This document shows positions 9,293 through 21,479 of a stretch of DNA of 64,000 nucleotides, in pieces. The first letter of the stretch is position 1, and every line of letters begins with the position of its first letter. This stretch comes from Adiantum capillus-veneris (lineage: Eukaryota; Streptophyta; Polypodiopsida; Polypodiales; Pteridaceae). The position numbers and the translations under genes were made by a program. The DNA lies in the NCBI GenBank assembly GCA_014529385.2, contig CM043955.1, forward strand, positions 152,508,140 to 152,572,139, written 5' to 3'. Under the pieces are notes generated by a model, which was not told the DNA's origin, did not search any database, and saw only the letters and a program-made list of their open reading frames with translations.

Positions 9293-11886
9293 GTGGTTCC
9301 TCTATTTCCCCAGGTATCTATGGTTGCAGCTAGGTGTACCCAGTCTACGTTGTCTGATTCCGTCATACCCGGTAACACATCCATGTAAGGAGAATCTTGG
9401 CCAATGTCTGTATCCTTCTTACAAGTGTAACAATATTGTAGTGGGGCCGAGTGAACTGTGGTGTCAGAGCGATGATCAATAATGGTTTTACTCCCTAAGG
9501 GGTGTACCTTACCAGTCACCAAATCCACTCTAAGGACAGAGTCTTGGAATTGCAAATAGACATGATTTTTAGACCAATCATGAACCATTTGTGCTTCCCT
9601 CATGAATGGTCGTCCTAAAATCATTTCATATGACATAAGGTGTTTAGAGAAATCCATTACAATGAACGTATGTCGTACCTTGTGTCCTAGGACTTTGATC
9701 TTAAGATCCTTGAGCATCCCCATAGGTTTGGCTATGGTACCATTTGCCATCTTTACCACAATGTTAGTAACACTGAGGCGGGGTTTTCCCATGGATTCGC
9801 AACAATCTTTTGTAACGATGCTAACTCCTGCACCACCATCAAGAATTCCCTTTATAGTTAATCCCTTGGTAGTGATGGGTAGGGTCGCATTAGACTCGTC
9901 GCCTTCAAAATACTGCCCTAATTCGTTAATGGGTACCTCGATCACAGACTCGTGTCCATCTAAGTCAAGTGATTGCACATGATTTTCCTCATCAATCATA
10001 ATCGAGTCAGGCCTATTTGGTTGCGCAAAATGCGGTAATCCCGTTTGTAGCTCTCCGTTAAGGAATGCTCGAAGTGCAAGGAATAACTCAGGATCTCCAT
10101 ACAGCTTTGCTATGATCCTGGTTCGGACCTCAGAAGACATGAAGTCCACTAGTTTGGCAACATTCATTGGCATTTTGCAGGGTGTAGGTCCTTGACTAGG
10201 AACTGGTGAGGATGGAATCTCATATTCCTCAATGGGATCAGGTATTCCTTCGTTAAACATCCTTTCCAACAAGAAAGGTGTATGCTCACTTTCTGATGTC
10301 CCGTCCTCACTCCCTTCTTGGATGATACTAGGTATGGCTAACGGTCTATTGTTCATGTGGGGTGGATGAACTTGCGTGGGAAACACTGTGTCATGAATTT
10401 TGACATGCATGGGTTCTGGTTCTAGTTTCCTTTGAGTCTCCTCCACTAAACCTCTTAGATGTTTCACATGCTCAATCTCGTCTACTGGGTTTGGGTACGT
10501 CCCAATCTTCTTTTTACGATTCTTCCCTTTTTGCCCCTGCGGTTTATCTTGGGGGTCTTGGATTGGATTTGGAAACACTTGTGGTGTTTTCAGAGGCTCT
10601 TTATGGTTTTCTCTTATTCGGTTTTCATTTGGTTCCATGTTACGGTTTTCTTTGTCGGTCTTTCCCTTTGTGGTATTGGTTCTAGTCTCCATTGTCTCGA
10701 TTGAATCTGAATCATCCTCGAGGTCATTCATATACACGGGGTCATCTCCTGTTCCTATGTTTGTTTTGGAACTTGGCTTTGAATTTCCCGTATTTTGCGA
10801 CCTCTTCCTTCGTGTCTTCTTTTTCTTTGCTTGGATAACTGATGCGGTATCTCTCTCTTCAAGGATATGGCCTGGCCCTTGAAGCATGGACCGTGTAATC
10901 GCATAAGCGGGTACGACGGGTGGTATTGGCGATGTCACACTAGCAATTTTGACCAAATTTAGGGGTGTGATTTTAGGCGCATTTGGGTTATAGGGGCATT
11001 GGGCAATCAAGTGATCTATGCCACAACGATTACATGTGAGTATTGGCATTGAAGACGTGCGCCCTTGATTCATTTGCATCTGTGCATCATTCTTTTGCAG
11101 CCTAATAGGGCACTCCGCTGCCCGATGTGGTCCACCACACTCGTAGCATTGAAGAGGTGGCCTCCTAGCCTGGGTTTTGATATTTTGACCTCTGGATGCG
11201 AGAGCAACAGCTTGATAAACCGGCTTGACTTGCCCCCAACAATCTTCCATGTAGTATATAGGACACTCTTCCAATATATCAAGTCTGTAGGCAATACTAG
11301 TGTCTATTTCCTCCTCACAGCCATCTGCATAAGCATTAGATGGCTCGCAACCCACTTGGTTCATAGGGGCGACTCTTGGATGCGGGGGCTGCGATCCTAG
11401 CACAAGAGGTGGTATCGGTGTAGCTTGTACAACATTGTGAGATCTAGGGACCATGTGTTGAGGTTGTTGCTCAACAGGTGGAGCAGGCATCAATACATGA
11501 GCTCGAGGTGCATCCGTCCAGGCTACAGGTGGTCTATTTGCCATCATACGTTTGATCATTAAACAATCCTTAGCTTGGTGACCATACCTACCACATGCGT
11601 TGCAAGTTCCATTAAATTTTACTCTAAACATAGGGCACTCACTAGTGCTATGTGGACCTAAGCAAATGGAACACCATTTTTGCTCCCTTCTTGGATACAT
11701 GTGACTATTTTGAGGGGGTCGATTATCCTTAAGAGACTCTTGGATTGCCTTGGTGAGGTCTGTCAAGAATGTCTCAAATACCTTTGGCTCATTGGCAATG
11801 GGCTTTGCAGTCATGGGTTCATACTCAATGGCTTGTGAGCTAGTGGATCTCGTGTCAGTAGACACCCTCATGCCTGCTATCATCAA
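9247..11886 (-). CDS. gag-pro: Gypsy 1 Gag C-terminal half with four zinc knuckles, plus protease
   Basis: The 879-codon frame has four CCHC-type knuckles, at residues 72-84, 95-108, 247-259 and 285-297. The second has the classic C-X2-C-X4-H-X4-C spacing; the other three are C-X2-C-X3-H-X4-C. A long disordered linker, with a basic patch near 355-362, follows. The aspartic protease lies at about 675-775, with active site ILDGGAG (681-687) and a later ILGRP strand. The knuckles should bind element RNA, and the protease should cleave the polyprotein. The frame continues upstream through a TGA (11926-11928) into the capsid-like ORF at 11926-12165, so the true protein began much earlier. Confidence 0.88.
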   Translation of the reverse strand: MMIAGMRVSTDTRSTSSQAIEYEPMTAKPIANEPKVFETFLTDLTKAIQESLKDNRPPQNSHMYPRREQKWCSICLGPHSTSECPMFRVKFNGTCNACGRYGHQAKDCLMIKRMMANRPPVAWTDAPRAHVLMPAPPVEQQPQHMVPRSHNVVQATPIPPLVLGSQPPHPRVAPMNQVGCEPSNAYADGCEEEIDTSIAYRLDILEECPIYYMEDCWGQVKPVYQAVALASRGQNIKTQARRPPLQCYECGGPHRAAECPIRLQKNDAQMQMNQGRTSSMPILTCNRCGIDHLIAQCPYNPNAPKITPLNLVKIASVTSPIPPVVPAYAITRSMLQGPGHILEERDTASVIQAKKKKTRRKRSQNTGNSKPSSKTNIGTGDDPVYMNDLEDDSDSIETMETRTNTTKGKTDKENRNMEPNENRIRENHKEPLKTPQVFPNPIQDPQDKPQGQKGKNRKKKIGTYPNPVDEIEHVKHLRGLVEETQRKLEPEPMHVKIHDTVFPTQVHPPHMNNRPLAIPSIIQEGSEDGTSESEHTPFLLERMFNEGIPDPIEEYEIPSSPVPSQGPTPCKMPMNVAKLVDFMSSEVRTRIIAKLYGDPELFLALRAFLNGELQTGLPHFAQPNRPDSIMIDEENHVQSLDLDGHESVIEVPINELGQYFEGDESNATLPITTKGLTIKGILDGGAGVSIVTKDCCESMGKPRLSVTNIVVKMANGTIAKPMGMLKDLKIKVLGHKVRHTFIVMDFSKHLMSYEMILGRPFMREAQMVHDWSKNHVYLQFQDSVLRVDLVTGKVHPLGSKTIIDHRSDTTVHSAPLQYCYTCKKDTDIGQDSPYMDVLPGMTESDNVDWVHLAATIDTWGNRGTTWVTPEGEEVPQIYL

Positions 11887-11925
11887 GTTGTCCTCTAATT
11901 GGATTGCATTGGCAGTGACATCTTC

Positions 11926-12165
11926 TCAGGTTGTGATACCTGTAATCACTAGTCCATTATAGATTCCTTCATTCCTCAACCCTCGAATGAATCGATCAAG
12001 CAGTTGGTTATTGTTGAAGTGCTCATTTACAGGGCAACGAGAGTTTAAGTGCTTTAGAAGACTAATGAAGTCCCTTACTGACTCTCCTTCCTTACGTTCG
12101 GCCTTCTGTAGCTGAGATGCTACACCCCAAAGCACACCTTCTCGTATGTACTCCTTTCGAAACAA
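11926..12165 (-). pseudogene. gag: Gypsy 1 gag, capsid-domain C-terminal part
   Basis: This 79-codon piece holds the second half of the retrotransposon Gag capsid domain (motifs ESVRDFISL and LLDRFIRGL). It overlaps the end of the upstream gag ORF in a different frame, which marks a frameshift near 12150. It ends at a TGA and then continues in the same frame into the zinc-knuckle ORF. It is therefore part of one broken gag gene. Confidence 0.8.
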
Positions 12166-13046
12166 CCTTCGAAGGTAGGGTAGATTGTTTTCTCGTCCAC
12201 CCTTAGGGTTCTATACCAATCTCTAGCCTTCCCACTTAATGTCAAGATTAAGGCATTGCACTTATGTAGTTCGTTGCGTTCCCCTAAGGAATCACATACT
12301 TGTTCAAACACTTCAATGTGTTTTCTAGCATCTTCGTCCCCATTGAATTTTTGCGTGAGTTTGGCAATTTGTACTGCCTTACTTCTAGGCTCTCTATCAG
12401 ATGCATGACGCATATTTTCCGCGATAGATCGACCTATGGTTTGAGCAAACGCTGCCAAGTCACCTATGTGAGGAGGCAGGGCCGGTGGAGGTACTCTTGG
12501 AATCATATGTGGGAGAGGGACGGGTACCGGTCTTGGCATATGTGTGGATGATGCAGGATATGGAACATAACCGTGCATAGGTCCACTCGGATAAGGGCTA
12601 GGGAGCGGCACTCGAGGAGCATAAACAAGTGGTACAATTGGAGGTGTGGGGGCCATGTGTGCATAAGGGGCTAGAGGCACATACGATCGAGGCCCCATAT
12701 TAGGTACTACAACACTAGGTAGTGGCACTGCGCTAACCGTAGATGTCATCGGTACATTCTTTGTCAGGCCTATCCCTGGAGTGAGCACTGTGTTTTCCTT
12801 AATAGAGGGTTGAGCCAAGTTAGGGAAGCTAAAGTTGTCGCTCGGAGGCTCAGATTGCATAGAGACCCCAGGTGAAATGACGTAAGATGGGTCCATGGGA
12901 CTCATTAGAGGAGTCTCCATTTGTGATAGAGTAGGCTGTTGAGCCTTGCTCGTATCCAGAAATCTCATGGGGCCAGTTGAGAGTATATTTACCCCTCGGT
13001 TTTGCCTTTCTGATTGAATAATGCCATGGATAACATTACAGATCAT
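12120..13046 (-). pseudogene. gag: Gypsy 1 gag, capsid N-terminal part
   Basis: The 308-codon frame starts with a proline-rich region (residues about 85-195) and then enters the Gag capsid domain (FNGDEDARKHIEVFE, LTLSGKARDWYR). It breaks at a frameshift, where it runs 46 bases past the start of the next piece. It is in the same frame as the preceding ORF, separated only by one TAG and one AAA codon. Gag forms the cytoplasmic particle that packages element RNA. Confidence 0.8.
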
Positions 13047-13049
13047 TTT

Positions 13050-13727
13050 CTATTGATCTTCGATGCTCGTGGCACTAGAGGTGGATTGTACAATCTCTAT
13101 CAATCCTACATGGTAGGCGTGGCCAGAGTGTAAATCCGTCAACACCTCAGTGTGGAGGTCGTATGTCCAATGATCATTAATGAACAATCCTTCTAGAGTC
13201 GACGTGTTAACGGTTTCTTGTGAGGTAGAAGCAATGTTGCTCCCCGTGGTTTTACTTGTCACCAACGGTACTCTAGAGGGAACTTCTGAAGGAGGCAGCT
13301 CAACAGGGCCTTCTTGGTAAGAAGTTGGTAGGATATCCACATGGACACTCTTTGGGGGTGTGGGGTCCACGTGCGATGTGAAAGGAGAGTCCACTTCCCC
13401 ACCCCCTTCGTGTGCTTCATTTGCATCAGGTTCCGAGCGAGTAGCTCTACCTAATGTTTCCATGAAACGGCTAAACATACTAGTACTAGGCTGTGGAGCT
13501 TCGGGAGGTGCATGGCCTTCTCTCTCATTGTTTTGGGTAGGGTATGCTTCCATGATTTCTGAGTCGGAGGAGGAATCACTAGCGGCTATTTTAGGGTCTT
13601 GGGTGGTGCTACCTTGTGTCCCCGCTGAGGGTCTAGAGCCTATCGTGGATGGGTAATGGGTGTCCGTATGAACAGAGGCACCCTCAATATGCTCGTGTTT
13701 TAGCACCCGCCCAGAGCGTAACTGCAT
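13050..13727 (-). CDS. gag: Gypsy 1 gag N-terminal region
   Basis: The frame begins MQLRSGRVL, a start typical of Gag proteins in this branch of plant Gypsy elements. The rest is rich in S, T, P and E and looks disordered. It ends in a single TAG (13050-13052), after which the frame continues into the capsid piece. The start lies about 960 bp inside the primer-binding site. Confidence 0.75.
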   Translation of the reverse strand: MQLRSGRVLKHEHIEGASVHTDTHYPSTIGSRPSAGTQGSTTQDPKIAASDSSSDSEIMEAYPTQNNEREGHAPPEAPQPSTSMFSRFMETLGRATRSEPDANEAHEGGGEVDSPFTSHVDPTPPKSVHVDILPTSYQEGPVELPPSEVPSRVPLVTSKTTGSNIASTSQETVNTSTLEGLFINDHWTYDLHTEVLTDLHSGHAYHVGLIEIVQSTSSATSIEDQ

Positions 13728-14685
13728 GTGCTTTTGATACCCTAAGGTGTCAAAAAGCTGCTCTAGGAGGCCTTGTGACTAGTTTTTTGCGTGTTTTTTG
13801 TTTGTTTTTTTGCTAGATTTTTTAGAGCGTGTTGTGGAATGGGCCGTGTGATAGCTCGAAACGAGCGTATCGCTAGGAGGGACGCGCTGTGCTTCACAGC
13901 CCACCGTTTGGTTCTATTTTGCTCCAAAAAAGCCCGAAACAGTCTTTTCCTAGCTGGGGAACTAGGCTCCAAATAGCAAGTCCTAGTGTGCAATGAAGGA
14001 GAGGAGAGTGTAGGACATATCCCACATTCCTCACTCCCTCCTTGTGAGTCTAGCCTATATATATAGGAGTGAGACTACCCTGTATCATAAGACAGAGACA
14101 GATCCTGGGCCTGGGATTGGGATTGGGATTGGGTCAACCGATCCCGATCTCACTTTTATACAACCCAACCCGTCCATTTTTATAACCTCCCCCTCACTCA
14201 CGTTTTTATTTTTTGATTTTTTTAAAAATTTTAAATTTTATTATTATTATTTATTTATTTTTTGGATATTATTTGGTGCGCGTTGACCTCACCTAACTAT
14301 TTACTGTCTCACCTACCTACTGACCTGCTAATCAGTGGTTCACCTCATTACTAACCTACTTAATCAACTAACTGTGCGCCTAACTGTGCACAAACCAAAA
14401 AATGCAGAAAATTGAAACTTTATAGAACTGTGTAGTGCAAACCAGAAAATGCAGAAAACGCAGAAACGCAAGAAATGCTAACTGTGTAAGCTGAAATCTG
14501 AGCTTAATAGAACTAGCAAAACAGAGCTTAACAGAACACAGAAAACTTGAATGCAGTCAACAACATTGTGTCTTTCTCTACTGTTTTTACATAACAACAA
14601 TAATCAAACTTAAGCCGCGCCTTTCCTACATAAAAAACAGCTTCAATACAATTTACAGGTCGCCATTGGAGCTTCACGCGCAACA
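13728..14685 (-). other. Gypsy 1 5' leader
   Basis: About 0.96 kb between the primer-binding site and the gag start. It contains AT-rich stretches and no frame with family features. The 76-codon basic frame at 13763-13993 has no motif and is most likely chance. Packaging and dimerisation signals would be expected here but cannot be named from sequence. Confidence 0.6.
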
Positions 14686-14705
14686 GCTCCCCGACAATGG
14701 CGCCA
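14686..14705 (-). other. Gypsy 1 primer-binding site, tRNA-Asp type
   Basis: On the minus strand TGGCGCCATTGTCGGGGA follows the LTR end (...GTGACA) after four T residues. It resembles the tRNA-Asp-type site of Athila/Tat elements, with a single difference from the form I remember. Confidence 0.85.
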
Positions 14706-14709
14706 AAAA

Positions 14710-14952
14710 TGTCACGGCTAGGGACTTGCTACGCGCCGTGTGCGAGCCACAAAGGCTCCTAGCACACAGTCATACAACAGACAAGCTCACAAGGAAGAAT
14801 GGTGTGTCACTCACCTTCCTGCGTAGTTGCGAATGAAGGATTCCCGCGCCACGAAGAAGAGGGAGACGCTGCTATGCCGCGCTCAACCGCCTTGCCGCCG
14901 TCGTGCCGCCGCAACGCTCGATCACACACACACTCTCACACTCTCTCTCACA

Positions 14953-14989
<37 letters not shown>

Positions 14990-15272
14990 GGAGATGGTGA
15001 AGGAGAAGGTGGAGATGGAGCAAGAGCGGCTTCTATTGCACAATGAGAGAATGAGTAAAAATTAGGTTTAGTGGCTTTTATATGAGCTCACCCCATTCAC
15101 ACTTGGGTGCCCATACTTAGCCAACTAACTCCTTGAATATTCCAGTTAGAGTGTGCCAGTCATCGGCGATCACCCTTACCCTGTTCCTATTGGTCCGACA
15201 AGCTCGGTACCTGACTCTAAATAATACAACGTTTATAGATCATAGGGTGTCCGTGTGCCGTGAGGGTTAACA
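14710..15272 (-). repeat. Gypsy 1 5' LTR, 563 bp
   Basis: It is bounded by TGT...ACA. Its first half holds an (AC)n run at about 14957-14988. The last 212 bp match the truncated LTR at 2134-2345, and its whole length matches the solo LTR at 45501-46063. The right edge lies directly against LINE A coding sequence, so the element inserted into or next to that LINE. Confidence 0.92.
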
Positions 15273-16732
<1,460 letters not shown>

Positions 16733-16923
16733 TTGGCACCGTCAAGCAGGGTTTGTCATTTTCACTAAGAGGAAATTTTAGAAAATTAGGCTACTTTTTT
16801 AGGTTTTTACACTATTTTTCTCTATTATGGGGCGGAATTTCTCCTTTTCCCCTTGCCGTGAACCGGCATTTTGGAAATTGAAAACGGCACGATTTTGAGC
16901 TGAGACACATGTTTCCCGAACAT

Positions 16924-17045
<122 letters not shown>

Positions 17046-17080
17046 CAGATAGATAGATAGATTTTATTATTTTCCTCGGA

Positions 17081-17094
17081 GGTCAAATATGACC
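17081..17094 (-). other. 3'-terminal stem-loop of LINE B
   Basis: GGTCAAATATGACC is a five-base-pair stem with a four-base loop, lying at the ORF2 stop. The same sequence is at the same place in LINE C (27321-27334). LINE reverse transcriptases often recognise a 3' structure, so conservation here suggests a priming signal. Confidence 0.5.
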
Positions 17095-17453
17095 TATGGG
17101 ACCAAAGTTACATGTGATGTAGTATGTGTATGGCTGATGAGTGACTCTCGATGCTCCAAAATTGTAGTGATGAGAGTCGCAATGGAGAGCCCACACTTTG
17201 GCTGGGAGAGGAAAGTGTGTAGGTCTAAGTTATGGCTGAAAATGTGAGAGAAGCAAGTTCGGATGTGATCAAAAGCTGAGCACTCTAGTAGTGTGTGGTA
17301 CTCAGACTCTCGAACTTGTAGTGAGCATAATGTGCACAATCGATTTGACTCTTCTCCATTGCCCCAACACCCTGTCTCGCATCGAAGGAAATGGGAGCTA
17401 AGCCGAATTGCTGCGATAGTGCGTATCGTGGACAAGGGAATAGGCTCAAGCAT
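17094..17453 (-). pseudogene. LINE B ORF2 C-terminal CCHC zinc knuckle
   Basis: The 119-codon piece carries C-X2-C-X9-H-X4-C (CTLC ... H TLLEC), the C-terminal knuckle of several LINE clades. It overlaps the end of the preceding piece in another frame, marking a frameshift near 17450. Confidence 0.8.
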
Positions 17454-18349
17454 GTAAGTGTGAGTACGGTTCCTCTCTCAGCGAAGAACATGGTTTTGTA
17501 GTTGGGGGCAATATAGGTGGTGTAATGTATGAAGCGTGACCCACCGGATTTCTCCCAAGCCGTAATACATTGGCGTTGTAGAAAAGCTTCATTCACTTGA
17601 GAGTCAATTGAAGCATCATGTAGCAAGTGTAATGCATCCCATCTCCCAAACCACTTCTTTATGTCTTGCATCCATCCCGTGCTCAAGATCTTGCTTTTAT
17701 GCGTCTTTTGAACTTTTTTGCTTGCTTTCCATGCAATTGTAGGAAGTCGATGTGAGGGGTTTTGACGCATCTTTATCATGTACTCCACAACCCTTTCCAT
17801 GCCCATAACCTCAATTGGAAGAGATCCCGACTCAAGAAGTAGGAGCATATATGGTGTTTGTGTCTTAACTTGGAGAAAGTTTGTAAGAAAACGCTTTTGG
17901 ACATTCTCAAACTCTTTCCAAGTAGACTTTGAGATGCTCCTGCCCCACACTTCAACTCCATAAAGAAGAACCGGTGTCACCAATGCATCAAAAAGATACT
18001 TCTTGAGAACCCAACACTTGATGTTTTCCGCATTACACATGTTCTCAAATGCATAATATGCTCTCTTTCCCGCTTCCAAACGACGCATAGCACATTCATG
18101 CCACTTGTGATTGGATGGAACCTCAAGGCCAAGGTACTTAAAGCTCTCAACAACTTCAAGTGTCTCGTTGTTGTACACAATGCATGGCTTCTCCTTATGG
18201 TTGGTTTTCACAAGCATAACCTTTGTTTTGGATTCATTTACAATCAGCCCACTATGCAAGCAAAAGTTCTCAAGGACAACCATAAGCTTTTGTGCATCTT
18301 CTAAAGTGTGTGCTAGAAGCACTACATCATCCGCATACAACAAAAGCAT
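17285..18349 (-). pseudogene. LINE B ORF2, catalytic YADD and thumb region
   Basis: The frame opens with LLLYADDVVLLAH, the catalytic aspartate pair of the reverse transcriptase, followed by SFKYLGLEVPSNHKW and LLYGVEVWG. About the last 55 codons are out of frame with the real protein. It was originally joined to the upstream piece (18352-20250); a one-base shift at 18350 separates them. Confidence 0.85.
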
Positions 18350-18351
18350 GA

Positions 18352-20250
18352 TTACCGCATTGCAATAGTGACCTCTTCAATGCCTTCTTCTTGCATAAAG
18401 TCAAGTACCATTTGTTCCAATTGATCGATGCATAGACCAAAGAGAGTTGGTGACAATGGACATCCTTGTTTAACCCCAATAGTGCTTATAAAAATTTCTG
18501 AAATTTCTCTTCCCATGCGCAATTGACAAATCACCTTCTCATAGATTCGAGAAACCGCAAGCATAAACTCACTTGGCACTTGGAGTTCTTCCATCCTTCT
18601 CCACAAATTGTTACGTGGAATCATATCAAAGGCTTTCTTAAAGTCCACAAAACAACAATACAATCGCTTGCCTTTCAACCGACTTTCCTCCATGAGAACA
18701 CGAAGAGTGACAAGATGATCAATGGTGCTATGGCATCGACGAAAACCCGCTTGTCCCTTTGCACGCTTGTTATTCTCTTCAGACCAATCACTCAATTTCA
18801 TCTCCATTATGCACCCAAACAACTTTTCCATAAGAGACCCAATCATTATAGTCCGGTAGTTGCTTACATTCTTTACATCCCCTCCTTCATGCAAAGGCTT
18901 AACCCAATTAGTACTCCAATCATAAGGCATACCATGTTGAAGTGCAAGGTTGAACATATCACACATCCACTCATGGGTAAAATCTCCCGTCCATTTGATC
19001 ATCTCCGGCTTGATACCTTGAAGATCTCCCGCTTTGCGAGTGGCCAACTTTTCAAGCCCACCGCATACATCCTCAATAGTAAAAAAAGACGGCATACATG
19101 GGAGTGAACCATAAAATGGCATTTTTTCAGTATTTGCTTGCTCATATAATTGCCTACAATGTGTGTACATATCCACTAGACTCAAGTTACCAAAATTCTC
19201 AACCCGCTTGCCTCTCAAGTTTCTCCAAAATCTTCCACATGCATGTGCCTTTTCTTGGACTTGAAATTCTTGTTGCTTTACTTCCCATCTTCTTCTCTTC
19301 TTTTGAATCAATGCCTTGTATGTATGAAAATGACTTTGATAGTTGTCTTTGTCCATAGTTGCATCAAGCTTTATCAAGGACTTTCGAGCATCTTGACATT
19401 CTTTATCAAACCACCTTTTGCGTGATCTATCTTTGTTGATACCATGGAGATGCTTTATGGCAAAGCATTCTTCCACACAAGAACAAATAGCTTTCTTGAA
19501 AGCTTCCCATTTAGTTTTCAATGGTGCATCACATTGAAGCTTTGTCATCCATAATTTTTGCTCAACCATTTCAATGTACATTGGTGCCCGTTTGAAATCC
19601 ATACATAGTGATAACTTCTCTTTCCTTTGGCTAAGATTATCATGCTTAGTTGCTTCTCCACATGAAAGGTCAATACATAAGGTGCGATGGTCGGATTCCG
19701 GGGTCCATTGACCAAACATAAAACTCTTTATGCGATACATGATGGCTTCGGAGAGTAGCATATAGTCAATCACACTATCCCCATTATGTCTCCTACATGT
19801 AAATCCATTGGTTCCACTCCACAAAGATACACCATTGGCAATGAGCATACCCGTGCTATTACACATGTGTAAAAGTAACTTTCCATAGTGATCTGACTCT
19901 TTCTCATCCATTGAAGTACGATCATACAAGTAAACTTCCTCCAACTCCCTTGAAATGTATGGCATATCAAATTGTTGAGTATCATGTTGCAATGTTTTTG
20001 TGCGAGCATTCATATCCCCAAATACAATAACATCACCTTCACCTTTGAAATAAGCAATGTCCTCTTCCAAATCAGAAAATGGTTGATCTCTATCCATGCA
20101 AGCATAAAAGGGAGAATCATGATGAGGAATGTAGCAACCGGCTACAAAAATGGGTGCTCTTTTTGGTGTCATAATTTTCAGCCATACATAACGTTTGTAC
20201 TTGTCATCTTTCACAATTGATACAAAATCTTCCAATCCTTTCTTAACCAT
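18352..20250 (-). pseudogene. LINE B ORF2, endonuclease and reverse transcriptase
   Basis: The 632-codon frame has the APE-type endonuclease motifs GDMNAR (about residue 78), SVIDYMLLS and ESDHRTL. A linker follows, then reverse-transcriptase motifs NYRTIMIGS, GQAGFRRCHST, FVDFKKAFD and GVKQGCPLSPTLFGL. The endonuclease nicks target DNA and the RT copies RNA at the nick. The first endonuclease motif lies in the neighbouring frame at 20275-20484. The frame ends just before YADD. Confidence 0.88.
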
Positions 20251-20274
20251 ACATGCTAACCCTCCTTGTACTCT

Positions 20275-20484
20275 TCATTGCTTGAGATTCTTTGACCACA
20301 TCAATGAATGTACATTGTAATCCTCCAAGCCGTTAATCCTTTGTGTATCATGCTCCCAAGTTTCAACAAGAAGTACAACATCAGCTTTGCTTGTTAGTTC
20401 ATCAATGCCAACCCTCGCATTCCATGGGTATCCATTACAATTCCAAAAGCATATTTTCAATTGTAACTCGGTCTCATAGGTCAC
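20275..20484 (-). pseudogene. LINE B ORF2, endonuclease N-terminus
   Basis: The 69-codon piece contains CFWNCNG and VVLLVETWEHD, the first two conserved motifs of the APE-type endonuclease with its Asn and Glu residues. A gap of about 25 bp with a stop separates it from the main ORF2 piece. Confidence 0.8.
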
Positions 20485-20490
20485 GCATCC

Positions 20491-21243
20491 CTATTTGCTT
20501 GAGAGACTTGCCTCCTCCTTGGGCACATTTTCTTCATGAGAGATCTCCTTGTTTTTATTATTCTTTTCCTCATATGCCTTGCGACGCATATTTTGTTGCT
20601 TAATAGTGCGATCTTCACATACAAAACATTTTGTATCCCTCAAATAGATCCAACTATTATCAAGGATAATCTTTCGCTTGGTTTCATCCGGCATGGTACA
20701 TACAATTGGCCGTTCTCCCGAGCGAGGAGCTCCTTGCTTCCCCACTCTATGTGCTCCATAGACCATAACTCCAGACATGCCAAAGTGGGTTTTGAAGAAA
20801 TCTTCAATAACAATGACAAGAGAAGGAGGTGTCTCTAACTTCTCTTCGGGAATTCCATGAATAACAATGTTCTTGGAACGTCGCTCCCGTTCCTTCAACT
20901 CCTCCACATCCACATTCTCAACATTCTTTGTTTGAACCATAGCTTGCATGAGTGAGGAATTAGAAACCACATTGCTTCCACATACATCAGCCCAAGACTT
21001 GTTTGTGCATACATTTTTCATGTCGCATACATCCCGGATCATAGTTTCAAATTTCTCCTCTTTCAATACATGGTCATGCTCTACTTTGCTCATCCGCTCC
21101 TTCAAAGCATTCAAGTCCACCAGAGAGCGTTTACATTCCTTGACTTCCTCTTCAAGTTGCATCAAACGTGTTGTTTGCATCTCAAGTGTCCTCTTGAGAT
21201 TCTCATTCTCAACCACAAGTACCCTTAGTGTGCCATTCTCCAT
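20491..21243 (-). CDS. LINE B ORF1, coiled-coil and RRM-like RNA-binding protein
   Basis: The 250-codon frame starts with a heptad-like stretch (residues about 10-75, rich in L, E and K), suggesting a coiled coil. A block with RRSKNIVIHGIPEE follows near residues 125-140, the hallmark of the RNA-binding domain in L1/CR1-type ORF1 proteins. The C-terminus is lysine- and glutamate-rich. ORF1 proteins coat LINE RNA. Most plant LINE ORF1 proteins I know carry zinc knuckles, so this layout is unusual. The start is the first ATG, 10 bp from the (CT)n tract. Confidence 0.7.
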   Translation of the reverse strand: MENGTLRVLVVENENLKRTLEMQTTRLMQLEEEVKECKRSLVDLNALKERMSKVEHDHVLKEEKFETMIRDVCDMKNVCTNKSWADVCGSNVVSNSSLMQAMVQTKNVENVDVEELKERERRSKNIVIHGIPEEKLETPPSLVIVIEDFFKTHFGMSGVMVYGAHRVGKQGAPRSGERPIVCTMPDETKRKIILDNSWIYLRDTKCFVCEDRTIKQQNMRRKAYEEKNNKNKEISHEENVPKEEASLSSK

Positions 21244-21251
21244 TGCAAGTG

Positions 21252-21253
<2 letters not shown>

Positions 21254-21295
<42 letters not shown>
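21254..21295. repeat. (GA)n microsatellite at the LINE B 5' junction
   Basis: About 42 bp of GA directly upstream of ORF1 on the LINE strand. About 70 bp of unassigned sequence separate it from the Copia 1 LTR. Confidence 0.95.
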
Positions 21296-21296
<1 letters not shown>

Positions 21297-21363
21297 AGAC
21301 TCAGTGTAACCTGCACCTGCGCTCTCGAAAAGAGAGAGACAGGTCACAAGGACTGCCTGCACT

Positions 21364-21442
21364 TGTTGGAAAATAAGACGTAGCTAAATAGATAATTGAG
21401 TAGATTTCTTAATGGAGAGAGACAAATTTACATACACGAGAT

Positions 21443-21479
<37 letters not shown>

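Larger units (their letters stand above)
2134..15272 (-). mobile_element. Gypsy 1: Athila/Tat-like Ty3/Gypsy LTR retrotransposon
   Basis: The element reads leftwards: 5' LTR (14710-15272), primer-binding site (14686-14705), gag and protease (13727-9247), pol (8798-5553), extra 3' ORFs, polypurine tract (2346-2358), then a truncated 3' LTR (2134-2345). Length is about 13.1 kb. The polymerase motif FLDD, the FLDGYSGYNQ motif and the tRNA-Asp-like primer site fit the Tat/Athila branch. Gag carries two in-frame stops and one frameshift, but pol is one open frame of 1081 codons. The right end cuts into LINE A. The truncated left LTR prevents a target-duplication test. Confidence 0.9.

Noticed and set aside
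13763-13993. Basic 76-codon frame in the Gypsy 1 leader
   Set aside because: Lies between primer site and gag with no motif; an overlapping frame on the other strand is equally long.
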